Below the pieces are notes generated by a model that saw only the letters and a program-made list of their open reading frames with translations, made no database searches and had not been told where the DNA came from. From contig JAHEMR010000034.1 in NCBI GenBank assembly GCA_024643545.1, positions 1 through 64,000 of the forward strand: a stretch of DNA of 64,000 bases, read 5' to 3'. Source of the DNA: Crocinitomicaceae bacterium. GTDB taxonomy: Bacteria > Bacteroidota > Bacteroidia > Flavobacteriales_D > Crocinitomicaceae. The position numbers were made by a program, and so were the translations under genes. Below, piece by piece: positions 35,119 through 44,100 of the stretch (positions are counted from its first letter, which is position 1; every line of letters starts with the position of its first letter).

Positions 35119-36210
35119 TTACAGATTCAAACTTCCTTTGGACTGAACACGTTCTTCAGCCATTTTATTCGCAATCTGATACGTAGGAACACCTTCGTCT
35201 TGTGAACGTTTCACAATATTGTAGATCGTTCCGTAAATTTCTTCCGCTTTTTGATGAGCCCAGTCAAGGGTCAACCCTTCTACTTCAGAGAAACAATTGA
35301 TAACACCACCTGCATTGATGGCAAAATCAGGTGCATAAACGATTCCTCGTTTCATCACTTCTAAGCCATGAATTTTCTCATCTTTCAATTGATTGTTCGC
35401 TGCTCCTGCAATAACAGAACAAGAAAGGCGAGACAATGTGTCGTCGTTTACCGTTGCTCCAAGTGCACAAGGCGCGTAAATGTCCATTTTGACATCGTAA
35501 ATCGCATTTGGCTCAACAATTGTCGCTCCGTATTTTTCCGAAACACGTTTCAATGCTTCTTGATTGATATCCGTAATGAATACATTCGCGTTTTCTTTCG
35601 CTAAATGAGAAACCAAGTATTCACCCACGTGTCCAACACCTTGAACAGCAATCGTTTTTCCACTTAGGTCATCTGAGCCGTATTGCATTTTTGCAGCAGC
35701 TTTCATTCCCATGTAAACTCCGAATGCAGTTACGGGAGATGGATCACCGCTTTTACCAGGTAAACCAACCACATAATTTGTTTCTTCACTTACCCATTGC
35801 ATGTCCGATGGAGAAATTCCCACATCTTCAGCAGTGATGTATTTTCCTGCAAGTCCATTTACGAATTGACCAAAACGACGGAAAAGCGCTTCAGATTTTT
35901 GGGTTTTAGAATCCCCGATAATCACTGCCTTTCCCCCACCTAGGTTCAAACCTGAAATGGCATTTTTGTAGGTCATCCCACGTGAAAGACGCAAAACATC
36001 ATTCAATGCTTCCATTTCATTGTTGTACATCCACATTCGGGTTCCACCTAACGCAGGACCCAAAACCGTGTTATGCACAGCGATGATTGCTTTTAAGCCA
36101 GTTGCGTGATCATTACAAAATAGGATTTGTTCGTGTCCTAAAGAGGACATTTGTTGGATAACAGGATTTGATTGCAAATCTGTTAAAGAAGTAACTGTCA
36201 AATCAGACAT
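35119..36210 (-). CDS. leucine/Glu/Phe/Val-type amino acid dehydrogenase
   Basis: A 363-residue NAD-dependent dehydrogenase that interconverts branched-chain amino acids and their 2-oxo acids. The substrate domain has 'LGGTRMW' and the catalytic lysine in 'NLGGGKAVIIGD'. The Rossmann domain has 'TIAVQGVGHVGEYL' (about residues 178-191). Similarity is closest to leucine dehydrogenases; valine or phenylalanine preference cannot be excluded. It is the first gene of the operon continuing to nusB, DUF1573 and yajC, divergent from an ABC exporter gene. A GTTAC-TTTT-GTAAC inverted repeat sits between the two starts. Confidence 0.9.
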   Translation of the reverse strand: MSDLTVTSLTDLQSNPVIQQMSSLGHEQILFCNDHATGLKAIIAVHNTVLGPALGGTRMWMYNNEMEALNDVLRLSRGMTYKNAISGLNLGGGKAVIIGDSKTQKSEALFRRFGQFVNGLAGKYITAEDVGISPSDMQWVSEETNYVVGLPGKSGDPSPVTAFGVYMGMKAAAKMQYGSDDLSGKTIAVQGVGHVGEYLVSHLAKENANVFITDINQEALKRVSEKYGATIVEPNAIYDVKMDIYAPCALGATVNDDTLSRLSCSVIAGAANNQLKDEKIHGLEVMKRGIVYAPDFAINAGGVINCFSEVEGLTLDWAHQKAEEIYGTIYNIVKRSQDEGVPTYQIANKMAEERVQSKGSLNL

Positions 36211-36246
36211 GTTTTTGCTTGAGTTCGTTAACTAATCAGATGAATG

Positions 36247-36260
36247 GTTACTTTTGTAAC
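36247..36260. promoter_or_regulatory. inverted repeat overlapping the ABC-exporter promoter
   Basis: A perfect GTTAC-N4-GTAAC palindrome in the 84-bp gap between the divergent leucine dehydrogenase and ABC exporter genes. It contains TACTTTTG (36249-36256), a -7 element for the exporter 39 bp before its ATG. The overlap suggests a repressor or activator site, but this is inference. Confidence 0.4.
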
Positions 36261-36294
36261 GCTATTCAACGCTGGCAAAATTAGAAAATAAAAC

Positions 36295-38061
36295 ATGAAG
36301 TCTCTTCAATACTTAAATAAATATTTCCTAAAATATAAATGGCGCCTACTTTTTGGGATCTTTTTTACCATTGTGAGTAATTATTATGGCGTTCAAATGC
36401 CTATTTATTTCAAGAATGCCATTGATCAATTTCAGACAAATCTATCGGAGGCCAAACCGAATGACTTTCTTTGGTTAGCGTTTCAATTGGGAGGATTCTA
36501 CATGTTATTATCCTTGGCGAAAGGATTCTTTTTGTTTCTGATGCGCCAAACGATCATTGTAATGTCCCGTTACATTGAATTCGATCTCAAAAACGAAATC
36601 TACGCCCATTACCAAACGCTTGATCAAGGGTTCTTTAAGCGAAATTCAACGGGGGATTTAATGAACCGTATTTCAGAAGACGTCGGATTAGTTCGGATGT
36701 ATCTCGGTCCCGGAATCATGTACATCATCAACTTGATCATTGCATTTACCTTAATCGTAACACAGATGATTCGGATTAGTCCATCATTGACACTCTATGT
36801 ATTGATTCCACTTCCGATCATGTCAATTTTGATTTACCGCGTTTCCTCACGCATGAACGCTATGAGTGCATTGGTTCAAAAAGAACAATCCCTGTTATCC
36901 ACCCTTGCACAGGAAACGTTCTCGGGAATTCGAATTATTAAAGCATACAACCGAGAAAAAGAAACGGAAGAAAAATTAGGTGAAAGCGCAGAAAATTACA
37001 AAAAACAAAGCATGCGCTTGGTGCTAGTTAACGCGTTTTTCATCCCAACCATCATGTTTTTAATTGGCATTAGCATCTTGATTGCCGTGTATTATGGTGG
37101 GATTTTATCTTTCACTGGTCCAAAGGCGGAACGTATTTCTATTGGTAGTATCGTTGCCTTTATCATGTTCGTCAACAGCCTTACGTGGCCATTCGCTAGT
37201 TTGGGCTGGGTATCTAGCATCATACAGCGCGCTTCTGCATCTCAAAAACGAATTAATGAATTCCTATTAACGAAACCCAAAATTATAAATACAGAAACGG
37301 GGGAATTTGATTTTCGTGGAAGTATCGCATTTAACAAGGTTTGTTTTGAATATCCAGTTACAAACATATGTGCAGTTTCCGATGTGTCATTCCAAGTTAA
37401 CAAAGGAGAAACACTTGCCATTGTGGGACATACGGGAAGTGGGAAATCAACAATTAGTTCCTTGTTAATGCGTCAATATGACCCAGAAAAAGGTGAAATA
37501 TTGATTGACGGAAAAGCATTACCATCCATCAACCTACACGCGTTGCGCGATCAAACTGGGATTGTCCCGCAGGATGTCTTTTTATTTTCCGATACCATTC
37601 GTGAAAACTTACAATTTGGTGTCAATGATCGTACACCTAGTGACGAAGAATTAATCGCAGCTTGTGAAATGACACATGTTTACCACAACATCCAAGGATT
37701 CCCCGATGGATTTGATACGTTACTTGGTGAACGGGGTGTCAACTTGAGTGGTGGACAAAAACAGCGCATCAGTATCGCCCGTGCGTTATTGAAAAATCCG
37801 AAGTTGTTAATTTTGGATGATTGCCTATCTGCAGTTGATACCGAAACCGAGGAAATCATTTTAAGAAACCTTGAAAATGGGAAAGAAAATCGGACAACCA
37901 TTATCATTAGTCACCGTATTTCGACCATTCGAAATGCGACAAAAATCATCGTTATCAACCATGGTCAAGTCATTGAAAGTGGAAATCATGATTCCTTGAT
38001 GAAGCAAAAAGGAACCTATTTCGACCTTTATGAACAGCAGTTGCGTCAAGAGAAAAATTAA
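36295..38061 (+). CDS. ABC transporter, fused permease and ATPase (exporter half-transporter)
   Basis: A 588-residue type IV ABC exporter subunit. The N-terminal six-helix membrane domain covers about residues 15-310. The nucleotide-binding domain has Walker A GHTGSGKS (378-385), the signature LSGGQKQR, Walker B ILDD and an H-loop His in 'IIISHRIST'. The residue after the Walker B Asp508 is Asp509 instead of the catalytic Glu, as in MdlA-like or degenerate half-transporters. The substrate is unknown. It is a single gene with no partner half-transporter nearby, so a homodimer or a partner encoded elsewhere is possible. Confidence 0.92.
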   Translation: MKSLQYLNKYFLKYKWRLLFGIFFTIVSNYYGVQMPIYFKNAIDQFQTNLSEAKPNDFLWLAFQLGGFYMLLSLAKGFFLFLMRQTIIVMSRYIEFDLKNEIYAHYQTLDQGFFKRNSTGDLMNRISEDVGLVRMYLGPGIMYIINLIIAFTLIVTQMIRISPSLTLYVLIPLPIMSILIYRVSSRMNAMSALVQKEQSLLSTLAQETFSGIRIIKAYNREKETEEKLGESAENYKKQSMRLVLVNAFFIPTIMFLIGISILIAVYYGGILSFTGPKAERISIGSIVAFIMFVNSLTWPFASLGWVSSIIQRASASQKRINEFLLTKPKIINTETGEFDFRGSIAFNKVCFEYPVTNICAVSDVSFQVNKGETLAIVGHTGSGKSTISSLLMRQYDPEKGEILIDGKALPSINLHALRDQTGIVPQDVFLFSDTIRENLQFGVNDRTPSDEELIAACEMTHVYHNIQGFPDGFDTLLGERGVNLSGGQKQRISIARALLKNPKLLILDDCLSAVDTETEEIILRNLENGKENRTTIIISHRISTIRNATKIIVINHGQVIESGNHDSLMKQKGTYFDLYEQQLRQEKN

Positions 38062-38168
38062 AAACACATCACTCATTCTAAACTTTTAAACAGGTAAATG
38101 TTTGTCTTTTTCTGAAACAATATGTTGATATTCAGCGTAAGTTAGCTCAAACTTTAAAACAAACAACT

Positions 38169-38855
38169 ATGAAAAAGTTTATGATTTTTGTAAGTGCATT
38201 AACGTTGTCAGGAACAATGTTCGCACAAAAAGCAACAACTGACAATCCATTCTCTTTAGAAGGATTAGTTAATTATGATGCTACAAATGGAATGAATTGG
38301 AACGCGCCAACGCTCCGTTTGCGTTATTTCGCAACAGATCAGATTGCTGGTCGTTTCCAATTAGGTTTCGGTGATGGAACTCCAACACCAAGTTCAGAAT
38401 CTCATACGTATTATCAAAATGCAAATGGTACAGGTGCAACCGGTACCAAAGAAATCAAAAGAGGTGCGTACAACCTTCAACTTGGAGCAGAGTATCACTT
38501 AGCCGGAACAGAGAAAATGTCACCATACTTTGCTTTAGGTGTAAACTTAGGTGGAGGGAAATATGATGAAACATGGACTAATTCTGACGGTACATCTTAC
38601 GTAAGTGGATTAAACGCAACAGTTACAGGTGGGTATTCAACTTTTGGCGTAAGTCTTGGAGCTGGATTTGACTATTACATTGCAGAAAACTTATATGTTG
38701 GTTTGGAAATGAATTTTTCTAAATCAAGTGTAAGCTACGATGCAGGCGTTGTAACAGTTGGTGGTGCAGTTGCTGGTTATGAGCCTGCATACAAAGAATC
38801 ATTCACGAGTATCGGTGCTGCACATGGTGCGGTTCGTATTGGATGGAGATTCTAA
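38169..38855 (+). CDS. outer-membrane beta-barrel protein (OMP_b-brl type)
   Basis: A 228-residue protein with a clear signal peptide (MKKFMIFVSALTLSGTMFAQ). Its beta-strand pattern is typical of an 8-stranded porin-like barrel: 'LRLRYFATDQIAGRFQLGFGDG', 'YNLQLGAEYHLAGTEKMSPYFALGVNLGGG', 'YSTFGVSLGAGFDYYIAENLYVGLEMNF'. It ends in '...HGAVRIGWRF' with a C-terminal Phe. Function is unknown; such proteins often stabilise the envelope. It stands alone with a strong terminator after it. Confidence 0.85.
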   Translation: MKKFMIFVSALTLSGTMFAQKATTDNPFSLEGLVNYDATNGMNWNAPTLRLRYFATDQIAGRFQLGFGDGTPTPSSESHTYYQNANGTGATGTKEIKRGAYNLQLGAEYHLAGTEKMSPYFALGVNLGGGKYDETWTNSDGTSYVSGLNATVTGGYSTFGVSLGAGFDYYIAENLYVGLEMNFSKSSVSYDAGVVTVGGAVAGYEPAYKESFTSIGAAHGAVRIGWRF

Positions 38856-38875
38856 TTAGACAAAATAATTTGAAG

Positions 38876-38900
38876 AAGGGAGCCTTGGCTCCCTTTTTTT
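38876..38900 (+). terminator. rho-independent terminator after the barrel gene
   Basis: A 9-bp perfect stem (AAGGGAGCC / GGCTCCCTT) with a minimal loop followed by a run of T residues, located 20 bp after the stop codon. Confidence 0.88.
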
Positions 38901-38921
38901 ATGCAGAATAAAAACAATTCT

Positions 38922-38929
38922 TACCTTTG
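38922..38929 (+). promoter_or_regulatory. TAnnTTTG -7 element of the phosphosulfolactate phosphatase gene
   Basis: TACCTTTG ends 8 bp before the ATG at 38938, just after the upstream terminator. A very short or absent 5' leader is implied (inferred). Confidence 0.45.
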
Positions 38930-38937
38930 CCCACGTT

Positions 38938-39657
38938 ATGAAAGAAAGAAACCGCATAGAAGTTTGCTTCACCCCTGGAGAATACGAATATTTCAAAGGA
39001 GAATACGAAATTGTTGTCGTAATTGATGTACTACGGGCAACTTCGGCCATTTGCGCTGCTTTTGCCAACGGAATAAAATCCATTATTCCTGTTCCAACCG
39101 TTGAAGAGGCCTGGGAATACAAAAAGAAAGGTTATTTGGCTGGAGCGGAACGCAAAGGTCAAATTGTGGAAGGATTTGATTTCGGGAATTCACCTTTTTC
39201 ATACATGCGTGAAGACTTTAAAGGACAAGAAGTAGTTCTTACTACCACAAATGGAACAAAATCTCTTGATGTTGCGAAAGACGCAGAAATCGTTGTTGTC
39301 GGTTCATTCCTCAACTTGAATTACCTTAGTGAATGGCTGGTGAAACAAGAAAAAAACATACTTTGCTTGTGTTCGGGATGGCAAGACAAGTTCAATTTAG
39401 AGGATACCATTTGTGCAGGAGCAATATCAGACTTTTTAATTTCTTCCGGTAAATTCACCTCCGAAGAGGATTCAAGTATTGCTGCAAAATACTTATATTT
39501 ATCTGCAAAGGATAATTATTTAGGTTACTTAAAATCAAGTTCTCATCGTCGTCGATTGAAAAACTTGAATTTGAATGAGGACATTAAATATTGCCTAACA
39601 CCAAATCAAACTGCAGTTATTCCGATTCTTAAAGATGGTAAATTGGTTCAATTATAG
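38938..39657 (+). CDS. 2-phosphosulfolactate phosphatase family protein (ComB-like)
   Basis: A 239-residue ComB-like phosphatase. The family pattern starts with 'VCFTPGEYEYFKGEYEIVVVIDVLRATSAICAAFANG' and continues with 'LAGAERKGQIVEGFDFGNSP' and 'LTTTNGTKSL'. Characterised members dephosphorylate 2-phosphosulfolactate in coenzyme M synthesis. Bacteria outside methanogens also carry the family, probably in sulfolactate or sulfonate metabolism, so the exact role here is inferred. The next gene overlaps its 3' end by 23 bp. Confidence 0.88.
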   Translation: MKERNRIEVCFTPGEYEYFKGEYEIVVVIDVLRATSAICAAFANGIKSIIPVPTVEEAWEYKKKGYLAGAERKGQIVEGFDFGNSPFSYMREDFKGQEVVLTTTNGTKSLDVAKDAEIVVVGSFLNLNYLSEWLVKQEKNILCLCSGWQDKFNLEDTICAGAISDFLISSGKFTSEEDSSIAAKYLYLSAKDNYLGYLKSSSHRRRLKNLNLNEDIKYCLTPNQTAVIPILKDGKLVQL

Positions 39658-40642
39658 ATTCCTATTATCCGTTATACTCTTAAGTATACTGTTGCAAAGC
39701 AGTACCCGAAAAGCTGACAAACTCACATGGGGATTTTTTGGACACAAACGCATCAATCGCATTGCGGTATTCACCCTACCCGCTTCGATGTTTGGTTTTT
39801 ACAAAGAACACATTGAATTTCTTACGGACCATGCAGTAGATCCTGATAAACGGCGATATGCGATTGAAGGAGAAGCGCAATGTCATTACATCGATCTTGA
39901 TCACTATTACAAAAGCGGCGAGAATCCATTTGAGGTTATTCCCCGTCGTTGGAAGGATGCGGTAGAAAAATATACGGAGGACACCCTACAAGCCTATGGC
40001 ATCGTTCCATGGCATATTGTTCAAATGAAATACCGATTACAAAAAGCGTTTGAAACGAAAAACGTCGATTTAATCTTGAAATATTCTGCGGATATTGGAC
40101 ATTACATTGGAGATGCACATGTACCGTTACATACAACTGAGAATTACAATGGGCAATTAACAGGCCAACGAGGAATACATGGATTATGGGAAAGTCGGCT
40201 GGTTGAAATCAATTCCGAGGACTATGATTATTTCGTAGGAAAAATAAAGTATGTTTCCAATGTACAAGACCTAGCTTGGGAAGCTGTTCGTGCCTCTCAT
40301 CTAGCCCTCGATTCTGTTTTACGCATGGAGAAAGAATTGACCAAGGAATTTCCTGCTGATCGAAAATACAGCTACGAACAACGGGGAAACACCACAATTT
40401 CCGTTTACTCGAAAGAATTTTGTGATGCGTATCATCAACGCTTGAACGGAATGGTTGAACGAAGACTGAAAGCCGCCATTTTAGCAGTTGGCTGCATTTG
40501 GTACACTGCATGGGTTGATGCTGGTCAACCAGACCTCAGTAAACTTCAAGCGGTTCCTCCGACAACAGAACTACTGAAGGAATTTGCAGATTTAGATGCA
40601 CACTTTCACAACGACAAGCATTTTGGGAGAATTTGTGATTAA
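39635..40642 (+). CDS. secreted S1/P1-nuclease / zinc-dependent phospholipase C-like protein
   Basis: A 335-residue exported protein starting inside the upstream gene. A signal peptide covers about residues 1-25. The mature N-terminus has 'TWGFFGHKRINRIAVFTL', matching the Trp/His zinc ligands of S1/P1 nucleases and zinc-dependent phospholipases C. Further metal-ligand motifs are 'SADIGHYIGDAHVPLHTTEN' (His/Asp/His) and 'HGLWES'. It probably hydrolyses phosphodiesters in nucleic acids or phospholipids; sequence alone cannot separate these. It lies convergent to ettA. Confidence 0.82.
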   Translation: MVNWFNYRFLLSVILLSILLQSSTRKADKLTWGFFGHKRINRIAVFTLPASMFGFYKEHIEFLTDHAVDPDKRRYAIEGEAQCHYIDLDHYYKSGENPFEVIPRRWKDAVEKYTEDTLQAYGIVPWHIVQMKYRLQKAFETKNVDLILKYSADIGHYIGDAHVPLHTTENYNGQLTGQRGIHGLWESRLVEINSEDYDYFVGKIKYVSNVQDLAWEAVRASHLALDSVLRMEKELTKEFPADRKYSYEQRGNTTISVYSKEFCDAYHQRLNGMVERRLKAAILAVGCIWYTAWVDAGQPDLSKLQAVPPTTELLKEFADLDAHFHNDKHFGRICD

Positions 40643-40688
40643 CTAAATCAAAATTACCCAATGACTGAAATTAAAATGTTTGAAGAAA

Positions 40689-42371
40689 TTAATTCAAGCT
40701 TCGGTAACGGATGCGTTTTGGTCCAGCGTCGCCAAGGCGTTTACGTCGGTTTTCTTCGTATTCTGAGTAACTTCCTTCGAACCAATAAACTTGTGAATCA
40801 CCTTCGAACGCGAGGATATGTGTACAAATACGGTCCAAGAACCAGCGGTCGTGAGAAATAACCACCGCACATCCTGCGAAGTTTTCGATTCCTTCTTCAA
40901 GTGCACGAAGTGTATTTACATCAATGTCGTTGGTAGGCTCATCTAATAAAAGAACGTTTGCTTCCGTTTTCAAAGTCATGGCAAGGTGTAGTCGGTTTCG
41001 TTCCCCACCTGAGAGAATTCCTACTTTCTTGTTTTGATCTGCACCAATGAAATTGAACTTTCCAAGGTAAGCCCGTGAATTGATTTTCTGGTTTCCGATT
41101 TCAACGTACTCCAAGCCATTTGAAACGACATCGAAGACCGTTTTGTCTGGATGTATGTCCTTGTGGGTTTGATCTACGTAGCCAATTTTAACTGTTTCAC
41201 CCACGGTAAATTCTCCATGATCGACATTCAATTCATTCATGATCATTTTGAAAATTGTTGTTTTCCCTGCACCATTTGGACCAATGATTCCAACAATTCC
41301 TGCAGGTGGCAATTTGAAATTCAAATCATCGTACAACATTTTATCACCGAAAGATTTCCCAACATGAATCGCATCGATGACATTGTTACCTAAACGTGGT
41401 CCATTCGGAATCGGAATTTCCAAAACAGCTTCTTTTTCACGTGCATCTTCTGAAAGCATTTTGTCATAGTTCTGTAAACGAGCTTTACTTTTCGCTTGTC
41501 GTGCTTTTGGATTCATGCGCACCCACTCCAACTCGCGAGCTAACATCTTTTGACGTTTGGATTCTGATTTTTCCTCCTCCTTCAAGCGGTTTCCTTTTTG
41601 CTCTAACCAAGATGAGTAGTTTCCTTTCCATGGAATTCCTTCTCCACGGTCCAGCTCAAGGATCCAACCTGCGACGTTATCTAAGAAATAACGGTCGTGG
41701 GTTACGGCGATTACCGTTCCTTTGTATTGTTGTAAATGTTGTTCTAACCAATCAATTGATTCTGCATCTAAGTGGTTGGTTGGCTCATCCAATAGAAGAA
41801 TATCTGGATTCTGAAGCAATAAACGACACAGTGCAACACGGCGTTTTTCTCCTCCAGAAAGTGTTCCGATCAATTGATCATCAGGTGGACAACGCAAAGC
41901 ATCCATGGCGCGCTCAAGTTTTGTATCCAATTCCCATGCGTCTAAGGCATCGATTTTATCAGACACTTGCCCTTGACGAGCAATTAACTTATCCATTTTA
42001 TCTGGATCATTTAGGATTTCTTCATCCATAAATGACGCATTGATTTCTTCGTATTCCTTTAAGGCATCAACCGTTTCTTGCGCACCTTCCATGACCACCT
42101 CTTTAACTGTCTTGGTTAAATCAAGTTCAGGCTCTTGTGCCAAATAGCCAACTGTATATCCCGGTGAAAAAACAACATCCCCTTGATACGACGGATCTAA
42201 ACCCGCAATGATTTTCATTACCGTTGATTTACCGGATCCATTTAATCCGATGATGCCAATTTTAGCGCCATAGTAAAAGGATAAATAAATGTTTTTGATG
42301 ATTTGCTTGCCAAGTGGAGTTGTTTTGGAAACTCCCACCATGGAGAATATGATTTTTTTATCGTCTGACAT
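40689..42371 (-). CDS. ettA: energy-dependent translational throttle protein EttA (ABC-F)
   Basis: A 560-residue ribosome-associated ABC-F ATPase without membrane segments. It carries two ATPase cassettes: Walker A GLNGSGKST and GPNGAGKTT, signatures LSGGEKRR and LSGGERNR, and Walker B 'LLLDEPTNHLD' and 'LLLDEPTNDID'. The linker between them carries the basic 'LARELEWVRMNPKARQAKSKARL' helix that contacts tRNA in EttA. Length and linker fit EttA rather than Uup or antibiotic-resistance ABC-F proteins. It is 49 bp after the S41 protease gene in the same direction but has its own -7 element. Confidence 0.94.
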   Translation of the reverse strand: MSDDKKIIFSMVGVSKTTPLGKQIIKNIYLSFYYGAKIGIIGLNGSGKSTVMKIIAGLDPSYQGDVVFSPGYTVGYLAQEPELDLTKTVKEVVMEGAQETVDALKEYEEINASFMDEEILNDPDKMDKLIARQGQVSDKIDALDAWELDTKLERAMDALRCPPDDQLIGTLSGGEKRRVALCRLLLQNPDILLLDEPTNHLDAESIDWLEQHLQQYKGTVIAVTHDRYFLDNVAGWILELDRGEGIPWKGNYSSWLEQKGNRLKEEEKSESKRQKMLARELEWVRMNPKARQAKSKARLQNYDKMLSEDAREKEAVLEIPIPNGPRLGNNVIDAIHVGKSFGDKMLYDDLNFKLPPAGIVGIIGPNGAGKTTIFKMIMNELNVDHGEFTVGETVKIGYVDQTHKDIHPDKTVFDVVSNGLEYVEIGNQKINSRAYLGKFNFIGADQNKKVGILSGGERNRLHLAMTLKTEANVLLLDEPTNDIDVNTLRALEEGIENFAGCAVVISHDRWFLDRICTHILAFEGDSQVYWFEGSYSEYEENRRKRLGDAGPKRIRYRSLN

Positions 42372-42391
42372 TGAATTTGTATTTATTAAGG

Positions 42392-42399
42392 CAAATTTA
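42392..42399 (-). promoter_or_regulatory. TAnnTTTG -7 element of ettA
   Basis: TAAATTTG on the minus strand, 20 bp before the ettA ATG, lies in the 49-bp gap after the protease gene. Confidence 0.42.
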
Positions 42400-42420
42400 A
42401 AGGTTAGAAATTGATTGAGA

Positions 42421-44007
42421 TTAATCCAATTTCACTTTATCGTATTCTTTGTTCTTTAAAATTTCGATTGCACGTTGAAGAATTTCATTGGATTCATTGT
42501 AAATCTGGAACATTTCATTGGCACCCCAAAGGTCTTGTGCAATGATGGATTTTAAGCGAAGCTTGATCAAGTGTTCACTAGTTTTATATCCCGCCTCGTC
42601 AAATTTCAATTCAGGATCTTCTTTTTGAACGAATGCAAAAAAGGAATCCATAAACGCTTGATCACAATTGAATGAACGTTTGAATGCTTCAAAACTTGGA
42701 TATTGTGCTTTTAAAACGGCACGTTGCGAATTAACAAAATTAAAGGAGTAATTATTCAAATGTCCTCCTTGAACCAACTCACCAAAATACTTCGAATTCT
42801 CAGTTGTATCTAATGGAACAAAAAAGTCTGGCATGATTCCACCTCCACCGTAAACAGTACGATGTGTTTTCAAGGTCTCGAATTTCAACGAATCTGGCAT
42901 TTTAATGGAATCTGCATGAATAAACTCTCCATTCAAAAAGCGCTGTGTGATGTCTTTACGGTACGTTTCTGTATCATCGTATGGTTTCTGAATAAAACGT
43001 CCAGTTGGCGTGTAATAGCGCGCAATGGTTAATCGAATTTCTGATCCATCTGAAAGCGGCATCGGACGTTGAACAAGACCTTTACCATAAGTTCTTCTAC
43101 CAACGATTAACCCACGGTCCCAATCTTGAATGGAACCCGAAAGAATTTCACTTGCACTAGCACTGTATTCGTCTGTTAACAAGATCAATTTTCCGGATTC
43201 AAACAATCCTTTTTTTCCGGCGCGTAGGTTACTACGTGGTTGTGCACGACCTTCTGAATACACCACTAATTTATCTCCAGAAAGAAATTCATCGGCTAAC
43301 TTATGAGCTGCATCCAACAATCCACCACCGTTTCCTTGTAAATCGAAAATCAAGTTTTTCATTCCTTGCGCTTTCAAGTCGGTCATTGCTTTTAACACTT
43401 CATCCATTGTTGTGCGCGAAAAACTATTCAATTTGATGTATCCTGTTTCTTGATCAATCATGTAAGATGCGTCAACGGAATAAACAGGAATTTTATCTCT
43501 TGTCACGGTATATTCCAAAATTTTATTTCCTTTTCTACGCACCGTAATTTTCACCTTTGTCCCGAGTTCGCCCATTAATTTTGATCGAACATCTTGATTT
43601 TTCAATCCAACACCTGCTATGTTTACCGCATCGACAGAAATAATTTGATCTCCAGGAAGGATACCCAATTTTTCAGAAGGTCCACCGGGAATTGTCGCAA
43701 CAACATGCAAGGTATCTTTCATGATTTGAAAACGAATTCCAATCCCAACAAAACTTCCATTAATACTGGATTGAGCTTCGTTTAATTCCTCCGCAGGAAT
43801 ATAAGTTGAGTGTGGATCTAATTTCTCTAACATGGCAATAATTGCCTCTTCCGTCAGCTCTTTTCCATTTACGGGATCAACATAAAAACGAAGAATATTG
43901 TCCATTACTTCGTCAAACTTCTGAGATGTACTGCGCTCAGATGGGTCAAATTGACCAAAAGATAAAAAAGGTAAAATGCTTATAATTAAAAAGAAATATT
44001 TTTTCAT
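42421..44007 (-). CDS. S41-family C-terminal processing peptidase
   Basis: A 528-residue periplasmic serine protease counted from the ATG that begins the signal peptide MKKYFFLIISILPFLSFGQ. A farther upstream start adds nine residues before it. The PDZ domain lies around residues 70-160 ('GSFVGIGIRFQI...LGILPGDQIISVDAVN'). The S41 core has the catalytic Ser in 'DEYSASASEILSGSIQDWDRG' and Lys in 'RRTYGKGLVQ'. It cleaves C-terminal tails of periplasmic or envelope proteins. It is divergent from the DUF2459 gene, with a -7 element 24 bp upstream of the start. Confidence 0.93.
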   Translation of the reverse strand: MKKYFFLIISILPFLSFGQFDPSERSTSQKFDEVMDNILRFYVDPVNGKELTEEAIIAMLEKLDPHSTYIPAEELNEAQSSINGSFVGIGIRFQIMKDTLHVVATIPGGPSEKLGILPGDQIISVDAVNIAGVGLKNQDVRSKLMGELGTKVKITVRRKGNKILEYTVTRDKIPVYSVDASYMIDQETGYIKLNSFSRTTMDEVLKAMTDLKAQGMKNLIFDLQGNGGGLLDAAHKLADEFLSGDKLVVYSEGRAQPRSNLRAGKKGLFESGKLILLTDEYSASASEILSGSIQDWDRGLIVGRRTYGKGLVQRPMPLSDGSEIRLTIARYYTPTGRFIQKPYDDTETYRKDITQRFLNGEFIHADSIKMPDSLKFETLKTHRTVYGGGGIMPDFFVPLDTTENSKYFGELVQGGHLNNYSFNFVNSQRAVLKAQYPSFEAFKRSFNCDQAFMDSFFAFVQKEDPELKFDEAGYKTSEHLIKLRLKSIIAQDLWGANEMFQIYNESNEILQRAIEILKNKEYDKVKLD

Positions 44008-44031
44008 GAACAGAAATTTGAATGATCGAAA

Positions 44032-44039
44032 CAAAAATA
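44032..44039 (-). promoter_or_regulatory. TAnnTTTG -7 element of the S41 protease gene
   Basis: TATTTTTG on the minus strand ends 24 bp before the protease ATG in the divergent intergenic region. Confidence 0.4.
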
Positions 44040-44070
44040 CTAACTACATTCGATGAACGCGCAGAAAGAT

Positions 44071-44078
44071 TAACTTTG
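44071..44078 (+). promoter_or_regulatory. TAnnTTTG -7 element of the DUF2459 gene
   Basis: TAACTTTG ends 22 bp before the ATG at 44101, back to back with the protease promoter. Confidence 0.42.
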
Positions 44079-44100
44079 TTAGAAACATTTTTTGAATTCT

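Noticed and set aside
41396..42031. A 211-codon plus-strand reading frame opposite ettA
   Set aside because: It is a shadow of the conserved ABC-F gene; the length comes from codon bias on the other strand.
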